Shown: positions 1 through 12,860 of the stretch, piece after piece | Numbering within the stretch: the first letter of the stretch is position 1 | Layout of the letters: each line of letters begins with the position of its first letter | NCBI GenBank assembly: GCA_030407085.1 | Contig: CM059586.1 | Span: 17,316,001-17,380,000, forward strand | Reading direction: 5' to 3' | Origin: Trichopria drosophilae | Lineage: Eukaryota > Arthropoda > Insecta > Hymenoptera > Diapriidae | Length of the DNA: 64,000 bases | Notes under the pieces: model-generated | Database searches by the model: none | Seen by the model: the letters and a program-made list of their open reading frames with translations, nothing else | What the model was told of the DNA's origin: nothing | Translations under genes and position numbers: made by a program

Positions 1-534
1 AGAATTAAATTCTCTATCTTTTTTGTCTGAACAACTTTTATGTAAAATAATTATTTATTACGAATAATAGCATAGAAGGTAAAAATGCTTATGAACCAGT
101 TTTTTCAATTTTTTGACCATTTTTATTAAAAATAAGTTATATATTGAAATGGCAAAATTTTAGAGGACAAAATTCCGTTGAAGTTTCGTATAAAACATGT
201 TTTTGTACGACGAATGTAAAACGGCCGAGAGCACTGTAAAGACAGGCCGGGGAGGAAATTTGTACTGTACATTATACCTGAGGGTCGGGACAATAGGCGT
301 CTTCCCGTTCGTGATACGTTTGTGGTACAAAAAAATGTTTTATACGAAACTTGTACGGAATTTTGCCCTCTACAACTTTGCCATGTAAATGTATAACTTA
401 TTTTTAATAAAAATGCTAAAAAAATTGAAAAAACTGGTTCATAAGTATTTTTTACTTTCTATGCTTATTATTAGTAATAAATAATTATTTTACACAAAAA
501 TTGTTCAAACAAAAAAGATAGAGAATTTAATTCT
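1..534. repeat. Foldback (long inverted-repeat) element, left end cut by the window
   Basis: Bases 1-208 are repeated in inverted orientation at 324-534; the first 18 bases match the reverse complement of the last 18. The ~115-bp centre is richer in GC. No transposase is encoded. The small ORF crossing it reads through the hairpin and resembles nothing known. The left boundary may lie outside the window. Confidence 0.85.
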
Positions 535-1314
535 GCATAAATTTGTTTCTTACCATTTTTAGCGAGAAATGAAAAATACGGCTGCAAATCGAGAAAATGT
601 TAAAAAATTGAAGATTCAAAATTTTGGGAATGACGCCATATTAAATTTTGGTCTAAAAACATGATTCTATATTCTAGTACACATTTGGAATCTGTCTACG
701 TCAAAAAATGTCTTCTTCCATTTTTTCCGTTATAATTCCTAGATTTATCGGGCTAACACGTGAATCTAGAGATGTTACGGGGGAACGCTGGCATAAAGAG
801 CCGATGACGAAAAGAGGAATGATGAAAATGAACGACACCGTAGAAAGAGATGGCGGAAATGAACCAACAGAAAAAGACAAAGGATGAGACAAGGAGAGGA
901 TGAGGTCATCACCGGCGTATATCCCAAGTAATTTCGTGCGTGCTTCGAATTGTATCGAAGTTCCCGATCAAAGGCAGAGCCCTCTTTCCAACGGTGGGTT
1001 CCGTGCGGATGAGCTCTTGAACTTTGCCCCTTGAAGTGGCGCCCTGAGGCTTGGCAGGTGGTTTCCCGTCAAAAATCTAGGAATCCATGAACTTCAAGTA
1101 CGAATATATACGTATTCCAGTTTTCCTCACTCCGGTGCACTCCATTTTTTTTATTGTTTCTTGTGGGAACTCATTTCACTCAATTAATAATAATTACTTT
1201 GATTCTTTGAGAATACGTCTTTGATATGTAAGATTATGATCAGAATTTCACTCACAATGTCAGTAGGACAATTTGGAAACGATTGATCACAAAGTATTGA
1301 TCGGGTCCAGTCGT
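535..1314. other. Non-coding stretch with a GC-richer patch
   Basis: I see no gene. Positions about 890-1080 are clearly richer in GC than the surroundings but have no long open frame and no recognised motif. The patch could be a regulatory or formerly coding sequence; nothing in the sequence decides. Confidence 0.3.
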
Positions 1315-2160
1315 ACTGGTAAATTTTGGACATCATAAATGTGGAATTTATTTTCGACTCATGTTCATTTTTGTCTGTTAACAATAATATGATATGCGGG
1401 TACTTTTGGACCATTTTGGTCCTCTTTTGGACATGAAACGATAGAACTTATTGCATTTGATTAATCAAAGACCATTCTAGTTCAACAATGTATTTGGGTT
1501 TAAAAAAAACACGTCGTAGTTGTTTGGGCCATAATTATTTAATTGGGCGCTATATTATTTTTATTATTTTAACTATAATAAAGTATGTCAGTAGTTTTGG
1601 ACCATTTGTTGACTTCTTTTGGCCATGAAACGAAAACAGTTTTTGGATTTGATGAGTAAAACACTATTCTGTCCTAAAAGTTTATTGGTGTTATTTTCAA
1701 GGAATTACGTTTTACTGGTTTGGGCGACAATTATTTAATTGGGCTCAAACGCTGTTATAGAAAATATTTGACATCTTATATGTGGAATTTATTTTGGACA
1801 CATTTTCCCTGGAACAAAATTTATTTAATTTTGGTATCTTAACTCTAATAAGATATGCCAATAGTTTTGGACCACTTGTTGGCCTCTTTTGGGCATGAAA
1901 TAAAAAAATTATCAAGAAAAGTTGTTGCATTTCATGAGTAGAATACAGTTTTGGTTTAAATGTTTATTGGTTTCATTTAAAAAACACGTTAGGCAACAAA
2001 AAATTGAACATCTTATGACATGTATTCTCGACCCATTTTCTTGGAAATAAAATGGATTACGTTTTGGTTTTTTAACCGTAATCAGGTATGTAGATACTTT
2101 TGGAACATTTTTTGTCCTGATTTGGCCCAGAATACGTCTTTAGGCTCTATGTCGTCCATC
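1315..2160. repeat. Degenerate tandem repeat, about four units
   Basis: The phrase TTTTGGACCATTT, followed by CTTTTGGaCATGAAA and then a CATTTGAT-like block, recurs at about 1400, 1592, 1864 and 2095. Another block (ACATC..ATGTGGAATTTATTTT) recurs at about 1327, 1767 and, altered, 2004. Spacing is irregular, roughly 190-270 bp, so the array is old and has indels. No coding potential. Confidence 0.7.
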
Positions 2161-3907
2161 AGTATAGTTGGCCCCTAAATGCATAACAACTTTTGTAGGA
2201 TTCTAGACATCCATTTCGACGTAAATGCAGTCCCTCATCAAACATCACTTTAAGTTAAACTAAAACGGGTATTTTGATATATCATTTATGTTTCCGTGCC
2301 ATTTTTTAATGTGTTCGCACTTTATAACGAGTGACTTCCCTTTCAGTTAGAGCGCTTTATCTGATTTTCGCATTGTGCATACGAAAATAATAAAATTTTC
2401 TCTTAAGTAGAAACGAAATTCTTAAGACGACATAATATATTTTGTCGAAAAAATTCTGAATTTTACAAAAAAAATCTCAATATTGAGCAATTTTTTCGAA
2501 AACAAAACTTTTCTTTTTAAAAAACAAAAAACCTTGTCTCCAAACCTTTTTTCTGATTCTTTTCGTTCACTTCAAACCTGAAGTTTCCAGCTTTTATTAA
2601 AACGGTAATAAATCTCTCAACTAATTAAATTATGTCGTTGTCGAATTTTAAAATAATGTTTTAGCAGAATATCTTAATATTTTAATATTAATTCCGAATA
2701 TTTTAATTCCTACGCAATATTCGAGTTTTCAATATGTTCATAGTAGGAAAGTTTTAAAAATACAGCAATAATTGATATTACTTAGGATTAAATGCTTTCT
2801 ATTTTTTGAAGGTTTGGCAATTTTAAATACAATAAATTGTTAAATATTTATGATTTAATTAATTACGAATTTAGTGAAAAAAGCAAATCTATAACTTACA
2901 GTTTTAATTTAATTTCAAAATTTCAGACCGAAGTTGATGACGTTACTCATAAGAGAGCGACAGAGAGGATTAACTTTTTTTCTACCTGAACATAAACTAT
3001 TTAAATAACAAAAGACAACAATGTTTGGCAAACATGATCTTTTTTTTTAAATAAAAGTAGCCTGTTTTGAATAAAAACTTGCTAAACGCTGATCAGTTTA
3101 GTTTCTTTATTAAAAAATGTGTTATGTCTATTTCGACCATTACTTTATTTATTCAGAAGTTTTTTTTTCAAATGCTGAAACCAGGGATAACTCAGTAGAG
3201 TCTAGAATTAGAGGATTCTAAATAAAAGAGAAATCACTTTTTACCAAGTACTGTAATTTTTTTTTAAAATGTCAGGAGGGATTTTGCTATTGTTATCCAT
3301 TTACTTCTATTTTAAAAATATTTGTAATTTTACCACCTTTTTACAAAGCACAATGTATTTCAAAATTAGAACTCCCGTACAATCCTGCAAAATTATTATA
3401 CTTGTATTATAACTTGCATCACATTTTTATAATATTAATATGCCTTTATCGTGATTTACATGATGCTATTGTTGCATTAATATACCTAGAATATAAGGTA
3501 CATGACGGCACTGTAAAATTATAATACTCGTATTATAACTTTAACGCCTAAGGCGAGCTGTAATCGTGACTCTTACTCCCGGCTCCAGAACTGCAGATTT
3601 ATTGCATATACGTATGTAGTATGTAATGGAAAGATGGTGCTTTGTTTTATTTTTTACTTTTTTTTTGTAATTAAAAATGAGCCTTCTTTTTATCATTCCT
3701 TTGTATATATTTCTTGCTTTATAACGTTAGACTTTGAACTCAACAATAAGTCAGTCTGAGTGTGCCTGAATGTAACATCCGAGTAAATATGAACTACTCT
3801 AAGGTATAGCTAGGTTATTGTAATTTTTCCCCTTTTACGAACAGTCATTTCCTTACTGATACTAAAAAAATACTCGATTAAATATATTTACAGCACAAGA
3901 AATAAGG
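2161..3907. other. AT-rich non-coding DNA, nothing recognised
   Basis: No gene and no clear repeat boundary. Two short related blocks containing ATTATA-CTCGTATTATAACT occur near 3390 and 3520. Confidence 0.3.
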
Positions 3908-3935
3908 CGAGAGAGATAGATAGAGAGAGATAGAT

Positions 3936-3984
<49 letters not shown>
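3908..3984. repeat. GA/GATA microsatellite
   Basis: GATA units interrupt the left part, followed by an uninterrupted GA run of about 38 bases. Confidence 0.98.
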
Positions 3985-3985
<1 letters not shown>

Positions 3986-4019
3986 GGAGAGTTGTATAAC
4001 AAAAGTTATTTAAATAAAA

Positions 4020-4500
4020 ATGATGCTACATTTAGTTAAACTCACTAAAACTTAATGTAAATATTTACATAATGGTTGTTTTTTCAGTGTATTTAATATA
4101 ATAAGTTTTAAACAATTTTCATTTTGATTTAATTTATTTTGACGTAAGAAGAAATGAAAAAGAGAAGGGAGAGGACATATTTAATATATTTTACTAATCC
4201 AGTTAGTTCGGCATGAGTATTTTAGAGTTAGTAGATTAACTAATCTTCAGACAATATTATTATGTGTATTAAAATGCCTAAATTATTAGTTCCTACACAT
4301 CAGAAAACAAAATTTAGTCCAGATATCTAAACGGGTAGTTGTATTTAGTCATTTTTAAGTTGCATTTAATTAAACTAATAAAATCAATATTACATTAAGT
4401 TTTAGTGAGTTTAACTAAATGCAGCGTAAAATGACTAAATATTTAGTTCCTACTGGGCAACTACACGTTTAGTTGTCTGACCTAAATTTTTTTTCAGTGT
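4020..4500. repeat. Foldback MITE-like element
   Basis: The segment 4025-4066 (core TTTAGTTAAACTCACTAAAA) is inverted at 4386-4425. A second, nested pair is 4312-4357 against 4426-4489. Both sides end near TTTTTTCAGTGT (4081-4092 and about 4490-4500). Non-autonomous; no ORF. Confidence 0.7.
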
Positions 4501-5729
4501 TTAGTTAAATTACATAATTTTTTATCAGTACATATTTAAACATAGAGTCCAACAGTTTTAATATTATTCATAGCATTAAGTATTAAACTAACTTACAATC
4601 GATAAATTAATATTGTTATTTAGCCATTATTCAGATTTGCTGACACCTGGTTTTGTTAGATAGATTCAATAGTACTCGAACTGAAACCAACAACTCATTT
4701 TTCCGATTAGCCAATCTTTTGGAGGACTGGTTATAAATATACTAAAATTAAACATGATTTAATACCAAGTTTCGGTAGATTAAGTACAACAGATGATAGC
4801 TCCCGTTATTAAATGCTCCGGAAATCGGTCGTCAATAGTACAAATTACAACGGATTTATATGCATGTCGGGGATTAGCTTACTGGGTCACACGAATATCT
4901 CAATTCAAGGTTACGAGTGCTAGGAAGTACCTGTCCAAATACTCTACAGCCTGTTTACGTTATGCTAAAACATCTGTGACACTCCCCAGCGAAGTTCAAA
5001 GGTTCCTTCCGTTGCATAACTGTGCATATATTTATTTATTTGCCTCTGCAATAAGATCGCCTATATCCAGTGCAAGATTATTTATATCTGGAATTAAAGC
5101 GGAAGCAATATTCGATGGTATGTTACTCTATTTTTTCCCTGGTAAAATTTAGGTTATATAGTCTTATTATAAGTATATTTTCTGGTTAAACTGTAAACCG
5201 GAATTAATATTTGTTATCTTATTATGTAGAATTATATGTTTGTCAATTTTTCTTATCTACAATCTGAAAGAAATAGTTAAAATAACCAGAAAAGATAATT
5301 AAATAGGTCCTTGTAATTTTTCTAGTTAAAATAACCAGAATTGTGGTTGGTTTAACAGAATTATTGTTAGTTTAACTAGAGATATTGTTAAATTATTTTT
5401 CTAATGAAACTACTCAGAATTCTGGTTATTATCATCAGAAAAAATAGCACGGTCGTATTTAATCAGAACATTTTTTTTAGTGTATAGATTTGGTGTGTAA
5501 ACCATCTTGAAATCTTTTTGACAATCTTTATGAATAATGATGTAATGTAAAATTCTTTAAAAAATTTAGGTATTTCTTCGCGTGATAATCCAAAATGAAA
5601 CAATAATGTAGTTTCTTTAAAATACGTTTTGGCTAGTAGTGAATGCCTTTTGTTTATTTATAATATAAATTTAAATATGTGCATTACAAGGCGACTTAAT
5701 AATATTACTGAAAAAAAAACTATCCATTA
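4501..5729. other. Non-coding DNA with an AACCAGAA-rich repeat
   Basis: Positions 5155-5480 are dense in CTGGTTA and its complement TAACCAG and end in TTTTTTTTAGTGTA, like the end of the preceding element, so this is probably another small MITE. A 119-codon open frame at 4793-5152 has no recognisable similarity and is not called as a gene. Confidence 0.4.
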
Positions 5730-6130
5730 CATCTTATTGAGCAAATCATTAGAAAACGTGTCTATCATATTTACAATAAAAGTCAAAAACTTTTGAATAC
5801 TGATGCAATAAATCCTGTAACTACAATATCACTTCCATATGTCAAAAAATTAACAGAAAAAATCACAAAAATGTATATAAACCAATTAACACAAATATTG
5901 GCCGAATTAAAACCTTCAAAGACAAACTGGACTAACTTCTAAAGAACGATTTAGTCTATCACATTCCTTGTGCTTTTTGTGATGGTGAATACATCGAAGA
6001 AAGAAGTATGTTACTAAAAAGTAGAATTACAGCACATAAAAATAATATCCATGATAAAGAAATTAATTATACAATACTAATGAAATGTAGGTCATAATTT
6101 TAATTATTGTAAAGTCAAGATTTTAGCAAC
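5730..6130 (+). pseudogene. Penelope-like element relic (end of RT plus GIY-YIG region)
   Basis: Read across stops and frameshifts, the + strand gives the end of a Penelope-like ORF: an IEQIIRKRV..IYN helix, then ISLPYVKKLTEKI, then a Cys-x2-Cys block (IPCAFC) and the helix SRITAHKNNIHDKEIN. These parallel, in the same order, the better preserved copy at 46560-47516 (IEKHITKRL, IKLPYINIV, IQCKNC, TRIAEHKNNI). The ORF carries several stops, so it is dead. No hammerhead motif was seen downstream. Confidence 0.7.
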
Positions 6131-8848
6131 ACAGACAAACAATCAACCAAAATAAGAAATATATCGAAGAATGTTATTTAAATGTCCAACAAAAAATTTA
6201 TTAACTAGTTTCGACTTTTCGCTCACCGGTAAAAAAAACAAAAACACAAATTCAGTAAATGAAATTAAGTAAACATTTTGTGCTCGAGTTGTGTTTAAGA
6301 AAAATAAAATACACTGTAACTGCTCTTGCGGCACTAATATTTTACACTATTTAACAGTTGCATTAGAAAAAGTAACTAACTACAAACATTTAATAAAACT
6401 TCTGAAAGAGTTTAGTTAATTAAGAAAATTCGTAACAAGTAATGAACATTAATTAGCAGTATCCAAAATGAAAAATCGTCAAAACAAAAATAGTATTATG
6501 AAAAACTTATTTTGCTAAGAAACATTTTTAATTTACAAATATTTCAGAAATAAAGTAGTGAAAATAGAAAAATTTTTTGTGATGTCGATGCCAAATACGA
6601 TACGTAAGGGAAATGAGTTGAAATTGGTCAGCCAAAATGTATTCATTAATTATTTGTTCTGCATTCACAGTCTTAAAGTAAATTGATTGTTACTTTTTAA
6701 ATATTTAGCTCGATATCTATTTTCCTGAACAAAATAGTAATCTATGAAAACAATAAATATTCTTAAAGGCTGTTAGGAAATAAATAAAATAAAAGACAAA
6801 GTACTGTTCAAAGTTTGTCGAGTCCGATGAACTCGAAAATAGATTGGAATGAAATTCGGCAAAATAATCAATGTTATAAATAAGGGATACGCATCTATTA
6901 TTATTCTTTTTTGTGTAGATAATTATAGATGCATCAAATACTCGAATTGTCGCATATTGATCTCTAAATAAAGTTACATCTTTTCCACTTTTAAGTACTT
7001 TTTGAAAGGTAATTTAACAGGAGTAAATATATTTTCAATTTCAGAACTTGGATTTCTAATTTGAATTCTGTAATTTAAAAATCCTGTTTCCAAATATAAT
7101 TTTCATTTATGATTTACTTTTACAGGATTACCTCCCAGATAATACAAAATAACGAGTGACAAAAATAAAAAAGAATGAAAATAAAAAGTCAAGTATCAAC
7201 ATTAATAATTACTTCGATCGTTAATAAATTAATTAATTAAAATATAATATTAGTAAATTAAAATCGAAATTGTACATGGCTAAATATTTTCGGACGGATT
7301 TTTATTCAAATTTTTAATATTTTAATGATTTAAAGTAACATTAAATCATTTTTTATGAAATAATGGTATTTAATATGAAAATTGGGTATGATGTAAAATA
7401 TATTATATCCTGAATATGAAAAATTGAATATCCCAGTTTTTAATAAAACACATGCCGCAAGTGTTTGAAAATATGGAATGTGAGTTCAAAGGATTAACAT
7501 TTTCGCCTACAAAACTTACGTTTCGGCAAATACCTGCGGTATTCCCAAAAGAAATTCAATAACTAATTTATGTAGGACTTTTTTACGACTCCGTGAGCAT
7601 AGGCGTGTTTACGTGTGTCGTTTCGCGCAATTTATTGCGACACTGAACTAAAATGTAGGGAATGAATGTTAGCAAATGAAAACCGGTGAAAACGAAGGAA
7701 AGCCGAGGGAAACTCAAACGAGTGGATGGTGCTTCTTGCCCTCTCTGTCAGTGTGTTTCTAATTCTCGCTGGAAAATCGTGGACATTACCGCATACGGAC
7801 GTTCTCATATCGCCACGGCAAAATTGAAACGAATATTAGACAGAAAAATAATTCGTTCAATATAACTTGGAAATCTAGAATATTAAAAATAAATTTATAA
7901 ATTAATCTTTGATTTTACAATTTATGCAATAATGATATTTTCAAAATTTTGTGATAATACAATTTTTGACGTAATTTTCGACAATCCTACAAAGCCGAGT
8001 CATGCCTGTTTATTTAATAAAAGGTGGTAATGTAATACAAACAAACCTTGACGAACTGAATACTAAATTTTCGAAATAGGAATGACTCCTTATTAAAAGT
8101 TAATCTATTTTTCATGTTATGCAATTGTTATTACTGAGTTTGGACAATTAAACGAACGAGTAATAATAAATTAAAACCTAAAAGTTTATGTCTCTATCAT
8201 AAGATTATCAACAAATTTCTTATTTTTTTCGAAAATGTTAAAATAATTCAACTTTTCCATTTTTATCCTCATAACAAAAAATGGCGAGTTTTTCTAGCAA
8301 AATTTGCATTATTTCTGATCAGACAAGTTTCTGTAAGCATAAAAGATTAGCTAGAAAAATTAAATGTATCACAAAAACGCCGTCAAAAACGAGGGTCAAA
8401 TATTTATTTATTATTTAATAATTTTGAGCATAAATAATTTTTTTTTTTCTACTTTTCATCTGCATTAGAATTTTCTTTTTTTCACAAAAAGTAAAAATAA
8501 TAATGAATGTCAACAACTTTAATAACTAATTTCATACAAAATATATTATTTTACGTTTAAAATACAAAACAAAAGAAAATAATTCTTTGTTTTGCGACGA
8601 CGTTTTGTTTTGCAATGAGTAAATAGGTAATTCCGATTATTTTGCCTTTTTTGTAATTTTGTTATAATTTTGTTATACTTTCATTATTTCTTTAGTTCTC
8701 TATTGTTTTCAATAAACGAGTACTGATATTTCTTGATTTTTGTGGGTACTTTATGATTCAATGTGATAATAAAGAATTGAATAAATATGTAAATAAACAG
8801 AACTGAATCGGATCTTATTATAATCATTTTATAATAAAATATTTTTTC
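6131..8848. other. AT-rich non-coding DNA with one GC-richer island
   Basis: No gene recognised. About 7560-7830 is GC-richer and includes a short frame (7726-7827) starting with a hydrophobic run; see rejected items. It may be a conserved non-coding element. Confidence 0.3.
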
Positions 8849-9127
8849 CACACTCCGTGCGCAAAATGCCATTTTGCTCCCTGTATTGCAGGAACATAAT
8901 AGCACATTCTCTCCCAAGGGAGTAATATAAGTATAACCGGAAGCAAAACAAATGTCTGGCACTCTGAGCGCAAACGTCTGAACGCTCTCGTATGAGAAAA
9001 TAGTATATGCAAAAAGAGAGAATAGGTGTTTGTCGATTCATGCGAATTGCTGTTCTCCCTTTGCTCGGGCGTCAAACTCGCACTCGTCGGCAAAGGCCTA
9101 TTTTGCTCCCTAGTTGCACAATGTACT
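8849..9127. repeat. Dispersed repeat, copy A (TTTTGCTCCCT family)
   Basis: Shares a block near its right end (GGCGTCAA-CTCGC-CTCGTCGGCAAA, then CCTATTTTGCTCCCT) with 19286-19468, in the same orientation. Both copies also share ATTCTCTCCC upstream. The motif TTTTGCTCCCT and its complement bracket the unit, suggesting terminal inverted repeats. Copy A is longer by an internal segment. Overlapping small ORFs in all frames reflect lower AT content, not a gene. Confidence 0.75.
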
Positions 9128-10029
9128 ATTTTACAAATTAAAATTAGTTATCTCATCCAGGATGTGGATGTTCCTGAGTCCTGCTGAAGAGCACAAAATG
9201 ACATCCTGCTGCGACACGCATTTTCACAATAGTTATAATTATAAGCGCTAGAGGTTTTCTTTCAAGTATTAAACCCACTAGTTATTGAATCCCAAATTGT
9301 ACATATAAGAACATCTGAATTGATCACGTCGTTGTCACAATGGTATATTTTACGTTTTATCCACTGTATCATATATTTAACGAATGAAAAATTATCTTTC
9401 GGTATCAGGACTTCAATAAAAAATAATTTTGTGAATAATAACTTTAACAAAAATAACTTGGAGGAAAAAATAACTTTGGACAGTCTGGTCTGCATAACTT
9501 CATAACTAAAAGATATTTGCAATATTTTTTTGACACAAATTTTCAAATGTCATGATGATGAATGATGGAAATAGAAAATTATGATTTTTTAGATCATTTT
9601 TTAATAAACACAAATGAAGGCCAAACTTTTTAGATACGGGACGTGATTTGACCTAGGGCCTCAGTGTCGTTGTTCACCACGACGTTCAGTTCAATTTCAA
9701 AATGGTGGATCCAATCCCCCTGAATAAATTTTGCAAAAAAATCTGGGTTTGCCGAACATTGATAGATGCAGCGGTATTTTTCCAGATTTGTAGTTGGGGA
9801 TTAAATAAGATAAACGCCGATGGCCTCAAAAGAGCAAAAAAAAACATCTTTAAGAACTCCTCAATTATATTACGCGATTATATCCAATAAAATGGAGATT
9901 ATACAATAATAATCCAATTATGACATCACTTGCTAAATATCACAAAAGCGATTATTCTTTCTTTATATCTATATCATCTATCGGTCTGTGTACGAAGTAA
10001 ATATCGCGGGATTTCATTTTTGGATTCAA
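9128..10029. other. Non-coding DNA, nothing recognised
   Basis: I see no gene, no RNA gene and no clear repeat in this stretch. Confidence 0.3.
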
Positions 10030-10560
10030 CGGTGGAGTTCCGAAAGCGATGTTCCGCCAATTTTTATTCTTAATACGTATTCCTGCGTAATTTTGGACGC
10101 TGATTACGAATATCAAATTGAAAATTGTCCATATGGTTATCTTTAAGGGCAAAACTAGTAAAAATAATAATAAATTAGTACCGTCTCAATCCTACAATTC
10201 TATTTCACTTGATAAATGCAAACAAATTGCTCAAAAAGGATGCTTTGTTTACTTTTGACCTTTGAAGGTGAGCAACCATTCATTTACGGGTTTGTGGTTG
10301 GTATTACGAAAAAATGCATATAACTATTTTTGTAAAGAATTTATGCTCTAAACTTTTTGTTGGAAATATTTTTTCGCTAGATTTGTATTTTTCAAGATAA
10401 CTGTAAAAACCCGCAAAAAACGGCGTACTTTAGTTTTACCCTTGATGATGACCAAATCGTAAATTTTCAATATATCATTCTCAGCGTTCAAAATTACGTA
10501 GTAATACGTATTAAGAATAATCATTGGTGTATTAGGAAGTTCCGAACTATATCCGATCAA
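10030..10560. repeat. Foldback element
   Basis: Arms 10064-10155 and 10430-10527 are inverted copies; both contain ATTCTTAATACGTATT and GTAATTTTG-ACGCTGA in mirrored order. Outer ends are blurred. No ORF of note. Confidence 0.7.
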
Positions 10561-11334
10561 CTGCCATCTAGTGTCTCTGGAGGAAATATGGATCACAACT
10601 CTGGAGAACATTTTACCAAAAGAAAAATGGTCAAATATTAGATAGATTAAAGACCTCGAATATAAGACCTCTTCGAGATTACTATTTTAATTAGTCCAAA
10701 GTACATCATTAAGGAGAGAAGATCCAGAAACCAGGTAGATTTTCAAGAATTTTTTTTTAGGTGAATAAGTGTTGTTTTTTTTTTTTGTTTAAAATCTTTT
10801 ATTGTGAGTAAGATACATCCTTAGTATGCGATATTATTTTTTTTGTTTTTAACTCTCAAAATGGCGACGCTGTACTGCGTCAAACTCGAGTATTTTTGAA
10901 ATTTGCTTGCAGGATGGCGGCTTTATTTTTTATCTGTAACAAAAAATCAAAAGAGGTTTTGTTAGTAACATTATTTTTAATACTCCAAATCTATAACACA
11001 GAAAAAAAATAATTTCTACAAAAATCGGAGATTTTTAAAATATAATTTGTTAATTAATTTGTTTCTATAAATTCCGTTATGTGCATTAAAAAATCCCAAC
11101 CATAGGTTTGGAGTATAGCCAGATGTTTGAAGAAGACCTCCACAAAATTTCAAAGTAATCGAACAATAATTTTTTGAGTTATCTGCAATGGTGTTTCGAG
11201 AAAAACGCGCTTAAATCTGCCGCGCGCTACAAAACCGTGCGTATACCTGCGGTCGAAAATATGCTGACATTTCTAAACTAATAAAGATTTTGTTTTAAAA
11301 TTTTAAGGAGACATCCTTGAGATGTTCTAGAACA
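10561..11334. other. Non-coding DNA, nothing recognised
   Basis: No gene or structured repeat seen. Confidence 0.3.
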
Positions 11335-11752
11335 AGTAGGGGAACTATGGGCAAAGTGGGATTTTGGCGTTTCGCCGTATTAAAACATTTTCTATGTGTT
11401 TCTTTGTATTATTTATTTACGAATGGGTTGCTGTAATATAAATTTTGAAACATATTTCAGTTTCCATTCAGTGTATACCAACCGTTCGAGCATAATCTAG
11501 GAGTTCGAAGCCAATTTGTAAATTTATACATATTTTCAATTGAGTATTAAGTATCAGTAAATTAAGTGGAATTAAAATCTGAATTGCATGACTTAATAGG
11601 CTTCTTTTACACTCTATTTTCGTTTTTTAGTTGTTTCATTTGGGGTTGAGGATGATATTATACAACGTGTTTAAAAAAGTTATGTTTTGGGGCAAAATGG
11701 GTGGGGCAAAGTGGGATGTGTTCTGTTTTGATTTAGGTTTACGGAGATACGT

Positions 11753-11791
<39 letters not shown>

Positions 11792-12200
11792 TACTCATTC
11801 TCTCTGTACTCTCGAAAAGAAAAACGCCGCAAATCCTCGTGGCATGTGAGTTAAGTTTATTCAAAATTATAATTTTTCTACGATTTTTTCTGTTCTGACA
11901 ATTAAAAAATACTTTTGCTTTGTGCAATTTTGCATTATTTTCATTCAGACCTTTCCAGAAGTAATTTTAAGAACCCATCCCACTTTGCCCCTGGATTTTC
12001 AGATTTCTCAAAAAAAAGTTTTTTTCGTATAATTGAAATTTGGAATATAAAATAGATACTTTATCCTAAATACGTTTCATAATACGTTAGTGGAGAACCT
12101 AAATAAGGGTTTCTATACCTTACCTAACCATTCTTGTGACCCATATTTTTTGTATGCGAATTTTTCCAAAACCATCCCACTTTGTCCCTACTTCCCCTAC
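11335..12200. mobile_element. Non-autonomous TIR element (GGGCAAAGTGGGAT family)
   Basis: The left end GTAGGGGAACTATGGGCAAA followed by GTGGGAT is mirrored at the right end by ATCCCACTTTGTCCCTACTT. The GGGCAAAGTGGGAT motif recurs inside at about 11700-11717 and, inverted, at 11976-11994. A CT microsatellite (11757-11790) lies inside. No transposase. Confidence 0.75.
11757..11790. repeat. CT microsatellite
   Basis: About 34 bases of CT with one interruption. Confidence 0.97.
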
Positions 12201-12429
12201 AACAATTTTCAAAACATCGAAAAAAAAATTTTTCGGGTTAAGTGCTAATTTTAGAGATAATTAAGATCTCTTAACAAACTCTTTTTAGTGAGATCTTTGG
12301 AATGAGCTCTGGACGACCTCTAAGAGGTATGCATTGCATGGGTTGTTTCCTTTCAATTTTGTATCTCCGATAAACGAAAACTCTCGAGATTTTCATCGCT
12401 TTTTTTTCCTTTACAAGTTAATCATTCAA

Positions 12430-12860
12430 TAATTTCGGATTTCTCGGTAACGACTATGGGGAGGAATAATATGAGGGCATTCGACCCTCGAAGACAGTCT
12501 CGAAAAAGAATGGCACTTCGGCGTAGTCGTCAATTTTATCCCCGTCGGTTCCTCGATGCCGTACCGTTTGGCGGCGTTTTCCCGCATTTTCACGGCGTCT
12601 CGCGCCACGAAGGTTCAGATTTTCGCTGACACCGCAAGCTCGATGCAAATTGGAGAGGAGATCGGCGAGCACCGTCGATCCGGCAAAATCCAATCTGCCG
12701 TGAGAAATCAATATATTACGCAGAGCTGCGTCTAGTCGGCGTGTATGAACGAAGTTGCAGACATAAAGACAAGAAAGATTAAGGCGAGCAGAAGATATGG
12801 AGACGGCTATATGAGATGTCGATCCAGAGAGGAATAGAGCGACATTGGTGACTCTATTAT
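12430..12860. other. GC-rich island of unknown role
   Basis: Much richer in GC and CpG than its surroundings. Several frames are open on both strands, which is expected at this composition. None of the translations (for example 12454-12711 on the minus strand) shows a family I recognise, and no frame has flanking splice signals that join to pgant9. It could be a conserved non-coding element or a distant exon. Confidence 0.3.

Noticed and set aside
4793..5152. 119-codon open frame on the + strand
   Set aside because: No recognisable domain, composition like the surroundings, no splice or promoter context. A chance frame is more likely.
7726..7827. Short + strand frame beginning with a hydrophobic stretch, at first sight a signal anchor like that of a GalNAc-transferase
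   Set aside because: Only 33 codons, no convincing donor site in phase with exon 21889 and no similarity to the stem region; probably chance in a GC-richer island.
9184..9225. CTGAAGAG near CTGCGACACGC, examined as a hammerhead
   Set aside because: No GAAA box and no stems.
12454..12711. Minus-strand 85-codon frame in a GC-rich island
   Set aside because: Other frames are equally open at this composition, and no domain is recognised.
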